Assembly (NCBI GenBank): GCA_001913845.2
Contig: MKGP02000071.1
Span: 1 to 54,121, forward strand
Direction: 5' to 3'
DNA length: 54,121 nucleotides
Source of the DNA: Limnothrix sp. CACIAM 69d
Lineage (GTDB): Bacteria > Cyanobacteriota > Cyanobacteriia > CACIAM-69d
The notes beneath the pieces are model-generated. The model had not been told where the DNA came from. It searched no databases and saw only the letters and a list, made by a program, of their open reading frames with translations. The first letter of the stretch is position 1. Each line of letters begins with the position of its first letter. Below, in pieces: positions 44,085 to 53,399 of this stretch. The position numbers and the translations under genes were made by a program.

Positions 44085-44618
44085 TTAGGGGTTCAGGAGA
44101 CCAAATTCTTGAACCGCTGGCAAAAAGTTGCGGTTTTCGTGGCCGGGCTGGCTGAGCTTAATGAGCGCAAATCGCTGCAACTCACTGAGCGATCGCCACT
44201 GTTGCTCGCTCACGGTGATTCCAACCCGCGCTGCTTGTGCTGCGACTGAATCGGGCAAGTCGGCACTCAGCCAAGGAAACGGGTTTTCCAGGGGCAAATC
44301 TTTGGGAATTTCACCCGATCGGGCTGCCACCAACTCACGTAGCTCCTGGCGATAGGTTTCCTGCTCGGGCAAGGTGTCGCAAGGAGCCAAAACTAACTGC
44401 AAGCGATCGGCCTCGGACAGTTGGTTCCAGTGGTGCAGTTTGAGTTTAATGCCGACTTGATCGAGCCGGTAGCGAACCACCATGGGGATGCACCGTAACC
44501 CAGTGATGAAGTCTTGCTCAAACTGAAAGAAAGGTGACATTTCCGAAACAATTGTTGGGCGATCGGCCATTGTGAGTGAATTGGTTGCTGAATGTTTCGT
44601 GACTGACTCAAAATCCAT
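44085..44618 (-). CDS. narM: nitrate reductase-associated protein NarM
   Basis: The sequence SPFFQFEQDFITGLRCIPMVVRYRLD, KLKLHHWNQLSEADR, and the C-terminal block from LQRFALIKLSQPGHENRNFLPA to EFG match the conserved cyanobacterial nitrate reductase-associated family. In Synechococcus elongatus NarM is needed for active nitrate reductase (NarB). The N-terminus is uncertain: the frame opens at 44669, with ATGs at 44618 (AGGG five bases upstream), 44570 and 44540; the last lies right before the conserved core. No nitrate assimilation gene (narB, nrt, nir) is adjacent, which is unusual. Confidence 0.85.
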   Translation of the reverse strand: MDFESVTKHSATNSLTMADRPTIVSEMSPFFQFEQDFITGLRCIPMVVRYRLDQVGIKLKLHHWNQLSEADRLQLVLAPCDTLPEQETYRQELRELVAARSGEIPKDLPLENPFPWLSADLPDSVAAQAARVGITVSEQQWRSLSELQRFALIKLSQPGHENRNFLPAVQEFGLLNP

Positions 44619-45554
44619 AGGAACCCTGAATAATCTGCTCTTGATGTTCTCAAGAGAGTTCTGAACCATGGAATCATAAATTGCAGCTCGCTATTGTTGA
44701 CGATCTTTCTCTGAAATTTCAGACGAGGAACGGTAATTTTAGGCTTGTCTGGATTTAATCAACGATTGGTGATGGCTGCGAAGTTTTGCGCTAGCATTGC
44801 CTTAACCAATTATTAACCAATTTCAAGGGATCACCAAAGATGCCCCTAAAAAATCAAGTCCAAGGTGCAATAATTCACCAGGGCTGCCAACCTAGAACTT
44901 GAATTCCTTGGGATTTTCAGCCAGTCCCTAGCCATCCTGATCCCTTTTGACGATGATCAAGCAACCTGATCGCCCCAGCGATCGAGCCAATTCATCAACT
45001 CACCCCTGTCAAATGTTTGTCGAAACAGCGGCTTGAGGGAAACACAGAGGAGCTTGTATTAAATCATTCCTGATCCGTAGTCAAAATCACGGACTAAACC
45101 GATGAACTCCGCGCTCTGTGTTTATTTTGACCGGGTTGAATTGATGGCTGTTGTATGAATGACCAGGCGATCGTGGCTTGGCCCAGGCCTGCCCCTTTCA
45201 TCGTTGGGAGTCATTTCCTGGCGCTGTTCCCAACAATCAAGACAACCTCAAAATTAGCCATCAACCAATCTGGCAACAATAGTGATTGGTACAACTATTG
45301 GTGTTGAATCAGATGGTGTTGAATCAGAGCTTTTAAGATAGTGATGTTCAACAGGGTTGCGAGGGCTGTTATCTTTGGCAGCAAGCTTCTAGAGATAGAA
45401 TTAAGCTGAAAATCAATGGTTTATTCAATTTCCTCAAGAGCCTGCAAGTTACCTGAAAGATAAAATTAAATCTGCATACCAAAGCAATTGATCAAACTGC
45501 CTTCTTTTAATAGGTCAGACCTATAATTGAAATTCCAGATCAGGACATCAACAC
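44619..45554. other. AT-rich spacer before the cyclase/transporter block
   Basis: More than 900 bases without a convincing gene on either strand. The left part carries the narM upstream region; the Pho-box-like repeat at 44801-44819 lies inside. No clear NtcA site (GTA-N8-TAC) was found. The sequence is noticeably more AT-rich than most of the window. Confidence 0.4.
44801..44819 (+). promoter_or_regulatory. Pho-box-like direct repeat
   Basis: CTTAACCA-ATT-ATTAACCA: two 8-base units with a 3-base spacer and an 11-base period, closer to the cyanobacterial Pho-box consensus than the copy upstream of pstS. It reads in the direction of the transporter gene but is about 735 bases from its start, and faces away from narM. 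Function is unproven. Confidence 0.4.
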
Positions 45555-47405
45555 ATGGCGATCGATCTTAAGCAAATGGCGCAGGAGTTGCGACGTGCTC
45601 CTATTCTTTCTGACTGTTCTGTACAAGAACTGGCGAGAGTTGTGCCCTATGCGGTCGAGCATTTTCTAGAAAATGGCCAAGCCCTATTCCAGTCAGGCAA
45701 CCCCGCCTTAACCCTCTATTTTGTGCGCCGGGGCAAAGTGCAGCTTTGGGCTGGAGGGCGCGTCATTGCTGAGGTGGAGCATGGTTTTGTAGGCGAAGAG
45801 GCGGCCGTTTCCTCTGACTACTACATGGCCGATGCGATCGCGGTTGACAACACGGAAGTGATTGCCTTGCCTCGCGAGGCTATTACCAAAGTGGCCGGTG
45901 TTGGCACTCCAACCATCGATCGATTCTACGCTTCCTTACTCAGTCATTACAGCGGGCAGCCTAGCCGAGAACTGGAGCATCGATCGCCCATCAGTCAGCT
46001 CAAGCGCAATGATTGGGTTCAGTCCTGTGGCTGGATCTTGTCAGTGGTGATCCCCGGTATTTTGTACTTGATTTTGAGGGAAACTGCGGAATTTGACTGG
46101 AATTCCCAGATGTTTTTGATCGTACTCACATCCACGATCGTGATGTGGGTTTTTGGGATGGTTCCTGAATTTATCCCTGGTCTTTTTTGCATTCTGTCAT
46201 TGTTAATTTTGGATATTGCCCCCAGTGAAGTGATTCTTTCTGGCTTTGCATCGGGCAGCTTTTTTATGGCGCTCAGCCTCTTTGGGTTGGGAGCCGTTTT
46301 GATGGGATCTGGATTAACCTATCGCCTAGTGTTATGGCTCTCTCGATTCATTCCTAAAACGGAAAGCTGGTACGCAACCGCTTTATTTTTAACTGGATTG
46401 GCAATGACCCCTATTTTGCCCTCTGCTAATGGTCGAATTGGTCTGCTGTCGCCTATTTTGACAGACACCATTGATGCCACAGGGGTTAAACCAGGTGGCA
46501 AAGCTGCCAGCCATCTAGCCTTTGCTACCTTTAGCGGTGCGAGCCTACTTTCCCATGTTTTTCTAAGCAGTAAGTCGGCTAATTTTGTAGTCTATGGCCT
46601 CTTGCCTTTGCAAGTTCAACAACAATTTAGTTGGGTTTATTGGTTGCAAGCGAGCTTGGTGGTGGGGATCGTGACCCTAGTGCTGTACTTCATTTCCACA
46701 AAGTTCCTGTTTAGCAATAATCAAGCTTTTGAGATTTCCCAACAACAAGTGGAAGCTCAGGTGGAAACCCTAGGGCCCTTGAGTAGCCAAGAGTGGATTT
46801 CGCTGGTCAGCACGATCGTGTTGTTGCTGGGAATCGTCACTGCATCCATTCATAAAATCCAATTGCCCTGGATTGGTTTGGGGGTTTTATTTCTGGTGCT
46901 ATCACTGGGGATTCTGAAAAAAAATGAATTTCGCACCCAAATCGACTGGCCATTTTTGATCCTACTAGGCAGTTTGGTTGGAATTGCAGAAGCCATGTCC
47001 TACTTAGGTCTCGATACTCACTTTGGTGGGTACCTGACTTGGCTCAGCGATTCCATGAGCTCCAATTTTCCTCTGTTTATCTTTTTATTGAGCCTGACAA
47101 TTCTGGTTGTGCGGTTTGTGATTCCTAACACGACTGCCGTGGCAATTTTTGCCACAATATTAATTCCGATGGCAGAAAGCAACGGGGTCAATCCTTGGAT
47201 TGTGGGAGCGATTATCCTAAACATCAGCGATGCCTGGTTTTTTCCTTACCAATGTTCCTATTACCTACAATTTCAGGAGCTATTGGACAAACAGCAACTT
47301 TTCAATGAGCGTTTAATTTTACGAGGCAATTTCCTGGCAACGCTGATTCGCTTCTTTTCAATCTATCTATCATTGGGATATTTCCGCACCCTTGGAATTC
47401 TCTAG
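45555..47405 (+). CDS. DASS/SLC13-type transporter with N-terminal cyclic-nucleotide-binding-like domain
   Basis: A 616-residue fusion. Residues about 15-135 form a cNMP-binding fold (LFQSGNPALTLYFVRRGKVQLWAGG, then GEEAAVSSDYYMADAIA). The phosphate-binding cassette keeps Gly-Glu but has Met91 where an Arg that contacts the cyclic phosphate is expected. Residues about 160-616 form an integral membrane part with roughly 12 helices. It has two divalent-anion:Na+ symporter signatures in the halves (ILPSANGRIGLLSPIL and FVIPNTTAVAIFATILIPMA), comparable to SNT motifs. DASS proteins carry dicarboxylates, sulfate or phosphate. The specific anion is unknown. AGGA precedes the ATG by nine bases. It is followed by an ABC_sub_bind-like gene and, further on, a nucleotidyl cyclase. 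Confidence 0.82.
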   Translation: MAIDLKQMAQELRRAPILSDCSVQELARVVPYAVEHFLENGQALFQSGNPALTLYFVRRGKVQLWAGGRVIAEVEHGFVGEEAAVSSDYYMADAIAVDNTEVIALPREAITKVAGVGTPTIDRFYASLLSHYSGQPSRELEHRSPISQLKRNDWVQSCGWILSVVIPGILYLILRETAEFDWNSQMFLIVLTSTIVMWVFGMVPEFIPGLFCILSLLILDIAPSEVILSGFASGSFFMALSLFGLGAVLMGSGLTYRLVLWLSRFIPKTESWYATALFLTGLAMTPILPSANGRIGLLSPILTDTIDATGVKPGGKAASHLAFATFSGASLLSHVFLSSKSANFVVYGLLPLQVQQQFSWVYWLQASLVVGIVTLVLYFISTKFLFSNNQAFEISQQQVEAQVETLGPLSSQEWISLVSTIVLLLGIVTASIHKIQLPWIGLGVLFLVLSLGILKKNEFRTQIDWPFLILLGSLVGIAEAMSYLGLDTHFGGYLTWLSDSMSSNFPLFIFLLSLTILVVRFVIPNTTAVAIFATILIPMAESNGVNPWIVGAIILNISDAWFFPYQCSYYLQFQELLDKQQLFNERLILRGNFLATLIRFFSIYLSLGYFRTLGIL

Positions 47406-47526
47406 ATCATTGCTGAAGACCATGAAACCAACTTTGGGAGACTCCTAAACAAGCGTCCATCATGATCTTTGCGCTCAAAGCGATGACAGCTTAAGCCCGA
47501 TCCACCTCTCCACTCACTCTCTAACC

Positions 47527-48585
47527 ATGTCACGATTTACCTGGAAGCTTTCTAACGTTAACCGCTGGGGCAAGCAGCTTCAAAAACTGCCAATTATCTT
47601 CTTTCTGATCTGTGCCTTGGTGTTCTTTGCCTTTAGCAATTCTAGTAAGCCGCGTGTATTGGTGCTGAGTAGCTATGCCACGGACTTTGCCTGGACAAAG
47701 GACATCAATGTGGGGCTGAGCTGGATTTTGGATAAGAAGCCCTACTCGATTCAGTATCACTACATGGATACGAAGCGGAATCCTGGTGCGGCTTACAAGG
47801 AAAAGGCAGGACAATTGGCTCGGCGGCTAATTGAGCGATGGGAACCCAATGTGATTATTTCGATCGATGACAACGCTCAAGAGTTTGTCGCCAAGTATTT
47901 CAATAACCATCCCAAGATTGATATTGTCTACAGCGGGGTGAATGCGGAAGCCAGCGCCTACGGATTTGACAAAGCCAGTAATGTGACGGGCATTTTGGAG
48001 CGGATTCCCTTCCTTTCTCTGAAAGAGATCTTTCTGCAAATTTTGCCGCCCGATCGCCGTCGCATTGTTCACTATTCCGATGACTCAGAAACATCGGAAG
48101 CCATTCACCAAGAAATGGCAGATTTTGACTGGCGGCCGATCGACCTAATCGAACACCGAAAAGTAGCTACCTTTGAAGAGTGGAAGCAATTTATCAAGAA
48201 TTCCGGCAAAATTGCTGACTTTTTGCTGATCACGCACTACCACACGCTGCGCCGTTCCAGTACCGATGATACGGTGGTGTCGCCGAAGGAAGTGATGAAG
48301 TGGACGATCGAGAACTCACCGATTCCTGATATCGGATGTTGGGGATTTTATGTGGATGATGGCGGCATGTTGGCGGTTGGGATTTCGCCCTATGAGATGG
48401 GAGAAGTGGCCGGCAAAATGACAGCGGAAATCTTGGAAGATCATCGCCGCCCCAGCGAAATTCCCAGCACGAAAAGCCAAAATTTTGTGATGTATATGCG
48501 GGAGTCGCGGCTTAAGCAATATGGCGTTGATCTCCCCAAGGTGTATAAGGACTTCGCTCACGCCACTAACCACTACTACCAATAG
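47527..48585 (+). CDS. membrane-anchored ABC_sub_bind-type periplasmic protein
   Basis: A 352-residue protein. A single N-terminal helix (LPIIFFLICALVFFAFS) without a clear cleavage site anchors a periplasmic-binding-protein fold: VLVLSSYATDFAWTKDINVG, EPNVIISIDDNAQEFVAKYF, VYSGVNAEAS and GMLAVGISPYEMG. This fits the ABC_sub_bind family, often attached to sensor kinases or found as solitary receptors. The transport partners of a normal ABC system are not adjacent. It lies 121 bases after the transporter gene on the same strand. A role as ligand receptor for the transporter or the following cyclase is inference. Confidence 0.75.
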   Translation: MSRFTWKLSNVNRWGKQLQKLPIIFFLICALVFFAFSNSSKPRVLVLSSYATDFAWTKDINVGLSWILDKKPYSIQYHYMDTKRNPGAAYKEKAGQLARRLIERWEPNVIISIDDNAQEFVAKYFNNHPKIDIVYSGVNAEASAYGFDKASNVTGILERIPFLSLKEIFLQILPPDRRRIVHYSDDSETSEAIHQEMADFDWRPIDLIEHRKVATFEEWKQFIKNSGKIADFLLITHYHTLRRSSTDDTVVSPKEVMKWTIENSPIPDIGCWGFYVDDGGMLAVGISPYEMGEVAGKMTAEILEDHRRPSEIPSTKSQNFVMYMRESRLKQYGVDLPKVYKDFAHATNHYYQ

Positions 48586-49436
48586 GCTGGCTGAGCTATC
48601 GGGGGCCTGAGCAATCAAGAGATTCAGTTGGGGTTTAGGGGATCCGAGTTACGGCCCTTGAACCCCTTTAATTTTGTAATTTGGGTGTTTTGTCGAACCT
48701 TGGGCAGGTATTTAGGCTGGCGATGTGGGCCGACATGAGGATTTGCTCGGGTTCTGGCAACGGGTTCTTGTTCGGTTTGCTGGGTTGGCTCGACTGGCTG
48801 GGCTGCGTTCAGTCGTGCTCACGCTGACGGTGTGACCTACTTAGGGTGAACCATTCAGGGCAGCCCATTCAGGGCGACCCGCGAGGAATTTATGTTCAAT
48901 CGAAGGGGTTTCTACGTAGAAGATTGGTGATTAATTTTACTCGAATTAATCTGGTTGGTTTTGCTCTTCTTGAGCGGCAATGGCTTAGGCAGGATATGTT
49001 TAGGGCACTCTTTTGAATATCAACCTTGGAATCTCAAGCTTAATGTCAGTGTAATTTGATGCGCTTGGGTCAAGATCTTTCGGGCTAAGACTAGGTTCGA
49101 TCATAAAAGACCATTGAAACTGGATAGATCTTGTTAGAACTTTAAAGATTGTTGTCAATTGCGATTTTGAAATTCTATGGAAAGTTACAGACCCTTTTTT
49201 GTGAAATCTTGATGATGTTGTTTGATTTTTCTGCGGATTTTGAAGCAGAAAGATTGAATAGTCAAGGGAAGGCGATCGCGAATTTGAGAATAGGAGACTG
49301 GGGATCTTTTGCTGTCTTGCTGGGTGCAGCTTAGAGCGATTGACCAGCACCCCTGACTCTGTTCCTGGGTAATGGGCGCTGGGTAAGATGAAGGTGGGGG
49401 TAAACACTCGCATCGCATTTCGCTAGTTGCGGATTC
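48586..49436. other. spacer upstream of the cyclase
   Basis: About 850 bases with no convincing gene; the frames at 49000-49413 (-) and 49149-49334 (+) have no protein-like features. The spacer is AT-rich in its right half. A direct duplication, CATTCAGGGC(A/G), occurs near 48852-48878. No clear promoter assignment could be made. Confidence 0.35.
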
Positions 49437-51581
49437 ATGGCTGAAGACGAATCAAAGTCATGGTGGCCGCTGCTAAACCTACATTTTGAGTGTGTCTCTC
49501 TGAGGTTGTTTGTGAACCGCTGGCGTTGGAGTTGGAATCCGGCTCGCTGGAAAATTGCGCCCAAGTTGTCGGCGGCTTTGTTGGCTGCGTCGCTGCTGCC
49601 AATGAGTCTGACGGCGTTTTATAACCTTCGCCAAAGCCTGTATACGGTCAAAATGGCGGAGTATAAGAATCTGGAGCTGTTGGCAAAAAGTGTGGCGGCC
49701 CGACTGGATCAGTTGCTGATTGATACGCAACGGGTGGGGATTCAGGTGGCCAGCGCACGAGACATTGTGCAATTTGCAGGGTCGGTCGCCGCAAAGGAAC
49801 CTCAAGAAAAACAGAATTATTGGCGAATTTTGGCGGCTGAGGCGATCGCGAATGTTCGCAATTCCAATCCGGATTATTTTTCCGTGTTTCTGCTCGATCG
49901 CACGGGACGTTGTTTGGTTTCAACGAATCCCAGCAACATTGGCAAGTCCTACGCCTTTCGCAATTATTTCCAAGAAGCGCGCCAAGGCAAACTCTACATT
50001 TCGGAATGGACGGTGGGATCCACAACGGGTCAGCCGGGGATTTTCCTTTCGGTGCCGGTGGTGGCGAAGGGTACACGCAATCTGCTGGGCGTGGTGGTGA
50101 TTAAGCTGCGATCGGAGGCGGTGGGCCGCTTGCTCACCAGCTTGAACCAAAAAGAAGGCGGCTCTGCTTTCTTGGTCGATCAAAACGGAATTGTGATTGC
50201 CCATACGGATCGGCGTTGGGTCTATCGCAGCTTGTTGCCTTTGTCGCCTGTGCAGTTGCGCGCGATCGACCCGAAAGTCCAGTTTGGCCTCGATCGAATT
50301 GAAAGTTTAAATCTGCCCGTGTTGGCGCGATCGCTGCAATTGCCCTCTGCCCCCACGGCTGCATCCTCGGCGGTTCCATTGCCCTCCATTACGCCCGCCG
50401 CCACTGCCAACCCAAACCAGTCAACGATGGGGCTGGATCCGTCATCCTTCGGCAACATTGCCTATCGATCGCCCTTTACGGGCAAAACGGAAATTGTGGG
50501 TATGTCGGCTTTGGATATGCGGCCCTGGCGTTTGGCCATCACGGAGCCAGAGTCGGTTTTTGTCACGCCGCTGAATGCACTGGCCCATCGCACCACGGCC
50601 AGTGTGTTCCTGGTGGGGGGAGCGGTGGCCCTGCTGGCGCTGGCCCTGGCCCGGAGTATTGTGCGGCCCTTGCACTTACTCACCCGTGCGGCTCAGGAAT
50701 TGCGGATGGGACAGTTTGACCGGGCCCATGTGGACATTCAGGGCACTGATGAGCTGGGTCTGTTGGCGGCCACGTTTAACCAAATGGTTTCCGGCTTGCG
50801 AGAACGGGAACGGGAGCTGAATATTTTTGGGCGAATGGTGTCGCCTGTGGTGCGCGAACAACTATTACGGGGTGGGGTCGAGCTAGGCGGGCAAACTTGC
50901 TGGGTTTCGGTGTTGTTTTCCGATATTCGGGGATTTTCGACCCTTTCTGAGCAATTAGATCCCCAGGGGGTGGTGGAATTTTTAAATGAATATATGACGG
51001 CGATGACGGAGGCCGTTGCGCCTTGGGGCGGCTATATCAATAACTTCATTGGCGATGCGATCGTGGTGGTCTTTGGCGCGCCCGTGCCCCAGCCGGATGC
51101 GGAGTGGTGTGCGGTGTCGGCGGCGTTGGCCATGCGCGATCGCCTGGCGGAGTTGAATGAACATCGGCGGGCCCGTGGCCAAGTACCGATCCAAAGCGGC
51201 ATCGGCATTGGCACCGGTCAGGCGGTGGCGGGTCAAATTGGCTCGCTCGATCGCCTGATTTACACCGTGATTGGGGACGCGGTGAACATTGCCGCCCGTC
51301 TGGAAACCCTGACCAAACAGTTTCCGGACTATCCCATTTTGATTAACGAAACCACTGCCAAGGCCCTGCGTAACTATCCAGAGGTGGTGCTCCATTCCCT
51401 CGGCCCGCAGCGTTTGAAAGGTCGCCATGAGCCGGTGGAGGTCTATGCACCGATGCGGGCCGAAAGTGTGGTGAGCAGCGGTTCGGTGCGATCGATCGAT
51501 TTGGCAAGTGATCTGGCGGGCGATTTGCCCAGCGATCTGACGAGCGATCGGCCACAGCACCGCCAATCCGCCCCTAGTTAA
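49437..51581 (+). CDS. dCache-HAMP class III nucleotidyl cyclase
   Basis: A 714-residue membrane receptor cyclase. TM1 (about 40-60) is followed by an extracytoplasmic double Cache sensor (65-375; FSVFLLDRTGRCLVSTNP), TM2 (about 386-406), HAMP and the catalytic domain (about 485-650). Metal-binding Asp496 (FSDIRGFS) and Asp540 (IGDAIVVVFGAP) and the transition-state Asn617/Arg621 (GDAVNIAARLE) are present, so the enzyme looks active. The adenine-selecting Lys is Asn536 (YINNFIGDA, normally NKFIGDA). Thr610, at the second selectivity position, agrees with class IIIb enzymes. The product may therefore not be cAMP. The Asp-rich tail (DLASDLAGDLPSDLTSD) is encoded by a degenerate 12-base repeat. 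Confidence 0.88.
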   Translation: MAEDESKSWWPLLNLHFECVSLRLFVNRWRWSWNPARWKIAPKLSAALLAASLLPMSLTAFYNLRQSLYTVKMAEYKNLELLAKSVAARLDQLLIDTQRVGIQVASARDIVQFAGSVAAKEPQEKQNYWRILAAEAIANVRNSNPDYFSVFLLDRTGRCLVSTNPSNIGKSYAFRNYFQEARQGKLYISEWTVGSTTGQPGIFLSVPVVAKGTRNLLGVVVIKLRSEAVGRLLTSLNQKEGGSAFLVDQNGIVIAHTDRRWVYRSLLPLSPVQLRAIDPKVQFGLDRIESLNLPVLARSLQLPSAPTAASSAVPLPSITPAATANPNQSTMGLDPSSFGNIAYRSPFTGKTEIVGMSALDMRPWRLAITEPESVFVTPLNALAHRTTASVFLVGGAVALLALALARSIVRPLHLLTRAAQELRMGQFDRAHVDIQGTDELGLLAATFNQMVSGLRERERELNIFGRMVSPVVREQLLRGGVELGGQTCWVSVLFSDIRGFSTLSEQLDPQGVVEFLNEYMTAMTEAVAPWGGYINNFIGDAIVVVFGAPVPQPDAEWCAVSAALAMRDRLAELNEHRRARGQVPIQSGIGIGTGQAVAGQIGSLDRLIYTVIGDAVNIAARLETLTKQFPDYPILINETTAKALRNYPEVVLHSLGPQRLKGRHEPVEVYAPMRAESVVSSGSVRSIDLASDLAGDLPSDLTSDRPQHRQSAPS

Positions 51582-51669
51582 CCCAGAAGCGCCATCCAGG
51601 CGATCGATCACACGATTTAGGCCAATTTAGACCAATAGCGGCCAGCGGTTTCCCTTGCCAGAGTCGCCC

Positions 51670-52449
51670 CTAGACCGGGTGGCGCAAAACGCGGATCAGC
51701 GTGCCCTGGGGCGGCAGATTTTCCGGCCGCAGGGTCAGGGTTTCCGTGTTCAAGGTTTTGATGTCGTAGCCGCTCATCAAGTTCAAGAAAGCCTCTAGTC
51801 CATCCAGATCACATTGGCTATCGGCCGCCGCCGTGCGGTACTGGCTGGGAATCACCACCTTGGGTTGCAACGACTCGATCGCCCGTTTTGCTTCCTCAGC
51901 GTTATAGGCCTTAGTCCCGCCGCCCACCGGCACAATGGCCACATCGGGCCGCCCCATCAGAATTTTTTCTTCCACGCCCAAAGGAGCCGCAATGCCGCCC
52001 AAGTGCAGGATGGAGATGCCCCCCTGCTTCCAGCGCCAAACCACATTGTCGCCAAATCGCCGCCCCCCAAATCGATCGTGGGCGGTGCGAATGCCTTGGA
52101 ATTGGTTACCGCGAAACTCAAACGTTCCTGGCTCAAACAGCAAACTGGGATTGCCCGGCAGATTGCTGACAAATCCCTCATCGAGCAGTTGGCTGCTGAT
52201 GGTCACGAGGTCGGCAGTGAAGTTGGGCGATCGATAACCAGCAGTGCAACCCAGGGTGTTGAAAGGATTACTCAGAATCCGCAGACCACCCCCGGTGAAG
52301 GCAAAGCAAGTGTGGCCCAAGGCCTGAATCGTTAAGCCATCGGCGGCTTGGGCTGAAGTTGCACGGCTCCCGATCGCACTGGCCAGGGCAGCCCCTGCGC
52401 CCATCAGGCCATATCGCAGAATTTGCCGCCGATTGATCCACCGATCCAT
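51670..52449 (-). CDS. Tat-exported metallo-beta-lactamase-fold-like protein
   Basis: A 259-residue protein. The start has a twin-Arg signal (NRRQILRYGLMGAGAALASA) ending near AQA-AD. The body follows the UlaG-like MBL layout: LTIQALGHTCFAFTGGGLRILSNPF, then DLVTIS, ILHLGGIAAPLG, PDVAIVPVGGGTKAYNAEEA and PKVVIPSQYRT. The zinc-binding HxHxDH box expected after DLVTIS is replaced by SSQLLDEG, so metal-dependent hydrolysis is doubtful. A cyanobacterial subfamily with the same substitution may exist, but I cannot check. It lies downstream of trpG on the same strand, separated by 270 bases. Confidence 0.75.
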   Translation of the reverse strand: MDRWINRRQILRYGLMGAGAALASAIGSRATSAQAADGLTIQALGHTCFAFTGGGLRILSNPFNTLGCTAGYRSPNFTADLVTISSQLLDEGFVSNLPGNPSLLFEPGTFEFRGNQFQGIRTAHDRFGGRRFGDNVVWRWKQGGISILHLGGIAAPLGVEEKILMGRPDVAIVPVGGGTKAYNAEEAKRAIESLQPKVVIPSQYRTAAADSQCDLDGLEAFLNLMSGYDIKTLNTETLTLRPENLPPQGTLIRVLRHPV

Positions 52450-52719
52450 AAAATTCCTCGCACCGTTTGAGATTGATTAGGGATTGAATTGATTAGAGAC
52501 TGAGTTGATCTGAATTTGGATGGGAACTTCAGGGACGCTTTGGGATCTCGCGTTGAAAACTCCCTTTGGGCAACGCTCTGAAAACTCTGTGGATGAACTC
52601 TTTGGGTGAACTTCTGAGGTGAACTTTTTGGGAACGCTTTGCGCACTCATCAAAGTGATCGAATCAACGTGATCGACCCGATCGACCACAGAAACCAGGA
52701 GCCAGGATGCTCAGGATGC

Positions 52720-53340
52720 TTAGACCAAAGCGGCGGATTGGTGGAACTGGGCCACCGTTGTTAGCCAATTCGAGAGCAGTTGCTTACCGGCATTGGTCAG
52801 AATACTTTCGGGATGAAACTGAACCCCTTCAATGTGGGGATAGTCCCGATGGCGCACGCCCATAATGGTTCCGTCAGCCACCCAAGCGGTAATTTCTAAC
52901 TGTTCCGGGCAGCTTTCTCGCTCAATAACCAAACTATGATACCGAGTCGCGGTCATGGGGGATTCAATGCCCTGAAAGACTCCCACATTGCGATGCTCGA
53001 TCGGGGAGGTTTTGCCATGCATCAGCTCCGGCGCACGCACCACCTTGCCCCCAAATACTTGGCCGATACTTTGGTGACCCAAACAAACCCCAAACACCGG
53101 CAGAGTTGGCCCCAACTCCCGAATGATATCTAGGGAAATTCCCGCTTCGTCCGGTGTGCCGGGGCCGGGCGAAATGGTGATGCCATCGGGCTTCAGTTCC
53201 CGAATTTGATCCAGGGTGATCTTATCGTTGCGAAAAACCTGAATATCCCGAGCGATCGGGTGGGTTTGGCCCAACTCGCCAAAGTATTGAACGAGGTTGT
53301 AGGTGAAACTGTCGTAGTTGTCGATGACAAGGACGGTCAT
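52720..53340 (-). CDS. trpG: anthranilate synthase component II / aminodeoxychorismate synthase glutaminase
   Basis: A 206-residue class I glutamine amidotransferase that supplies ammonia to TrpE (and often PabB). [20 protein letters not shown] opens the protein; [11 protein letters not shown], the nucleophile in [16 protein letters not shown], and the catalytic His-Glu in [10 protein letters not shown] are all present. Amphibolic TrpG/PabA function is common, and the two cannot be separated by sequence alone. trpE is not adjacent. A small ORF lies directly upstream on the same strand. Confidence 0.94.
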   Translation of the reverse strand: MTVLVIDNYDSFTYNLVQYFGELGQTHPIARDIQVFRNDKITLDQIRELKPDGITISPGPGTPDEAGISLDIIRELGPTLPVFGVCLGHQSIGQVFGGKVVRAPELMHGKTSPIEHRNVGVFQGIESPMTATRYHSLVIERESCPEQLEITAWVADGTIMGVRHRDYPHIEGVQFHPESILTNAGKQLLSNWLTTVAQFHQSAALV

Positions 53341-53399
53341 GGCGGGCGATCGAGAAGGGATGCAGTGCCAGAAGCGATCGGGCGATCGCCATTCTGAAC

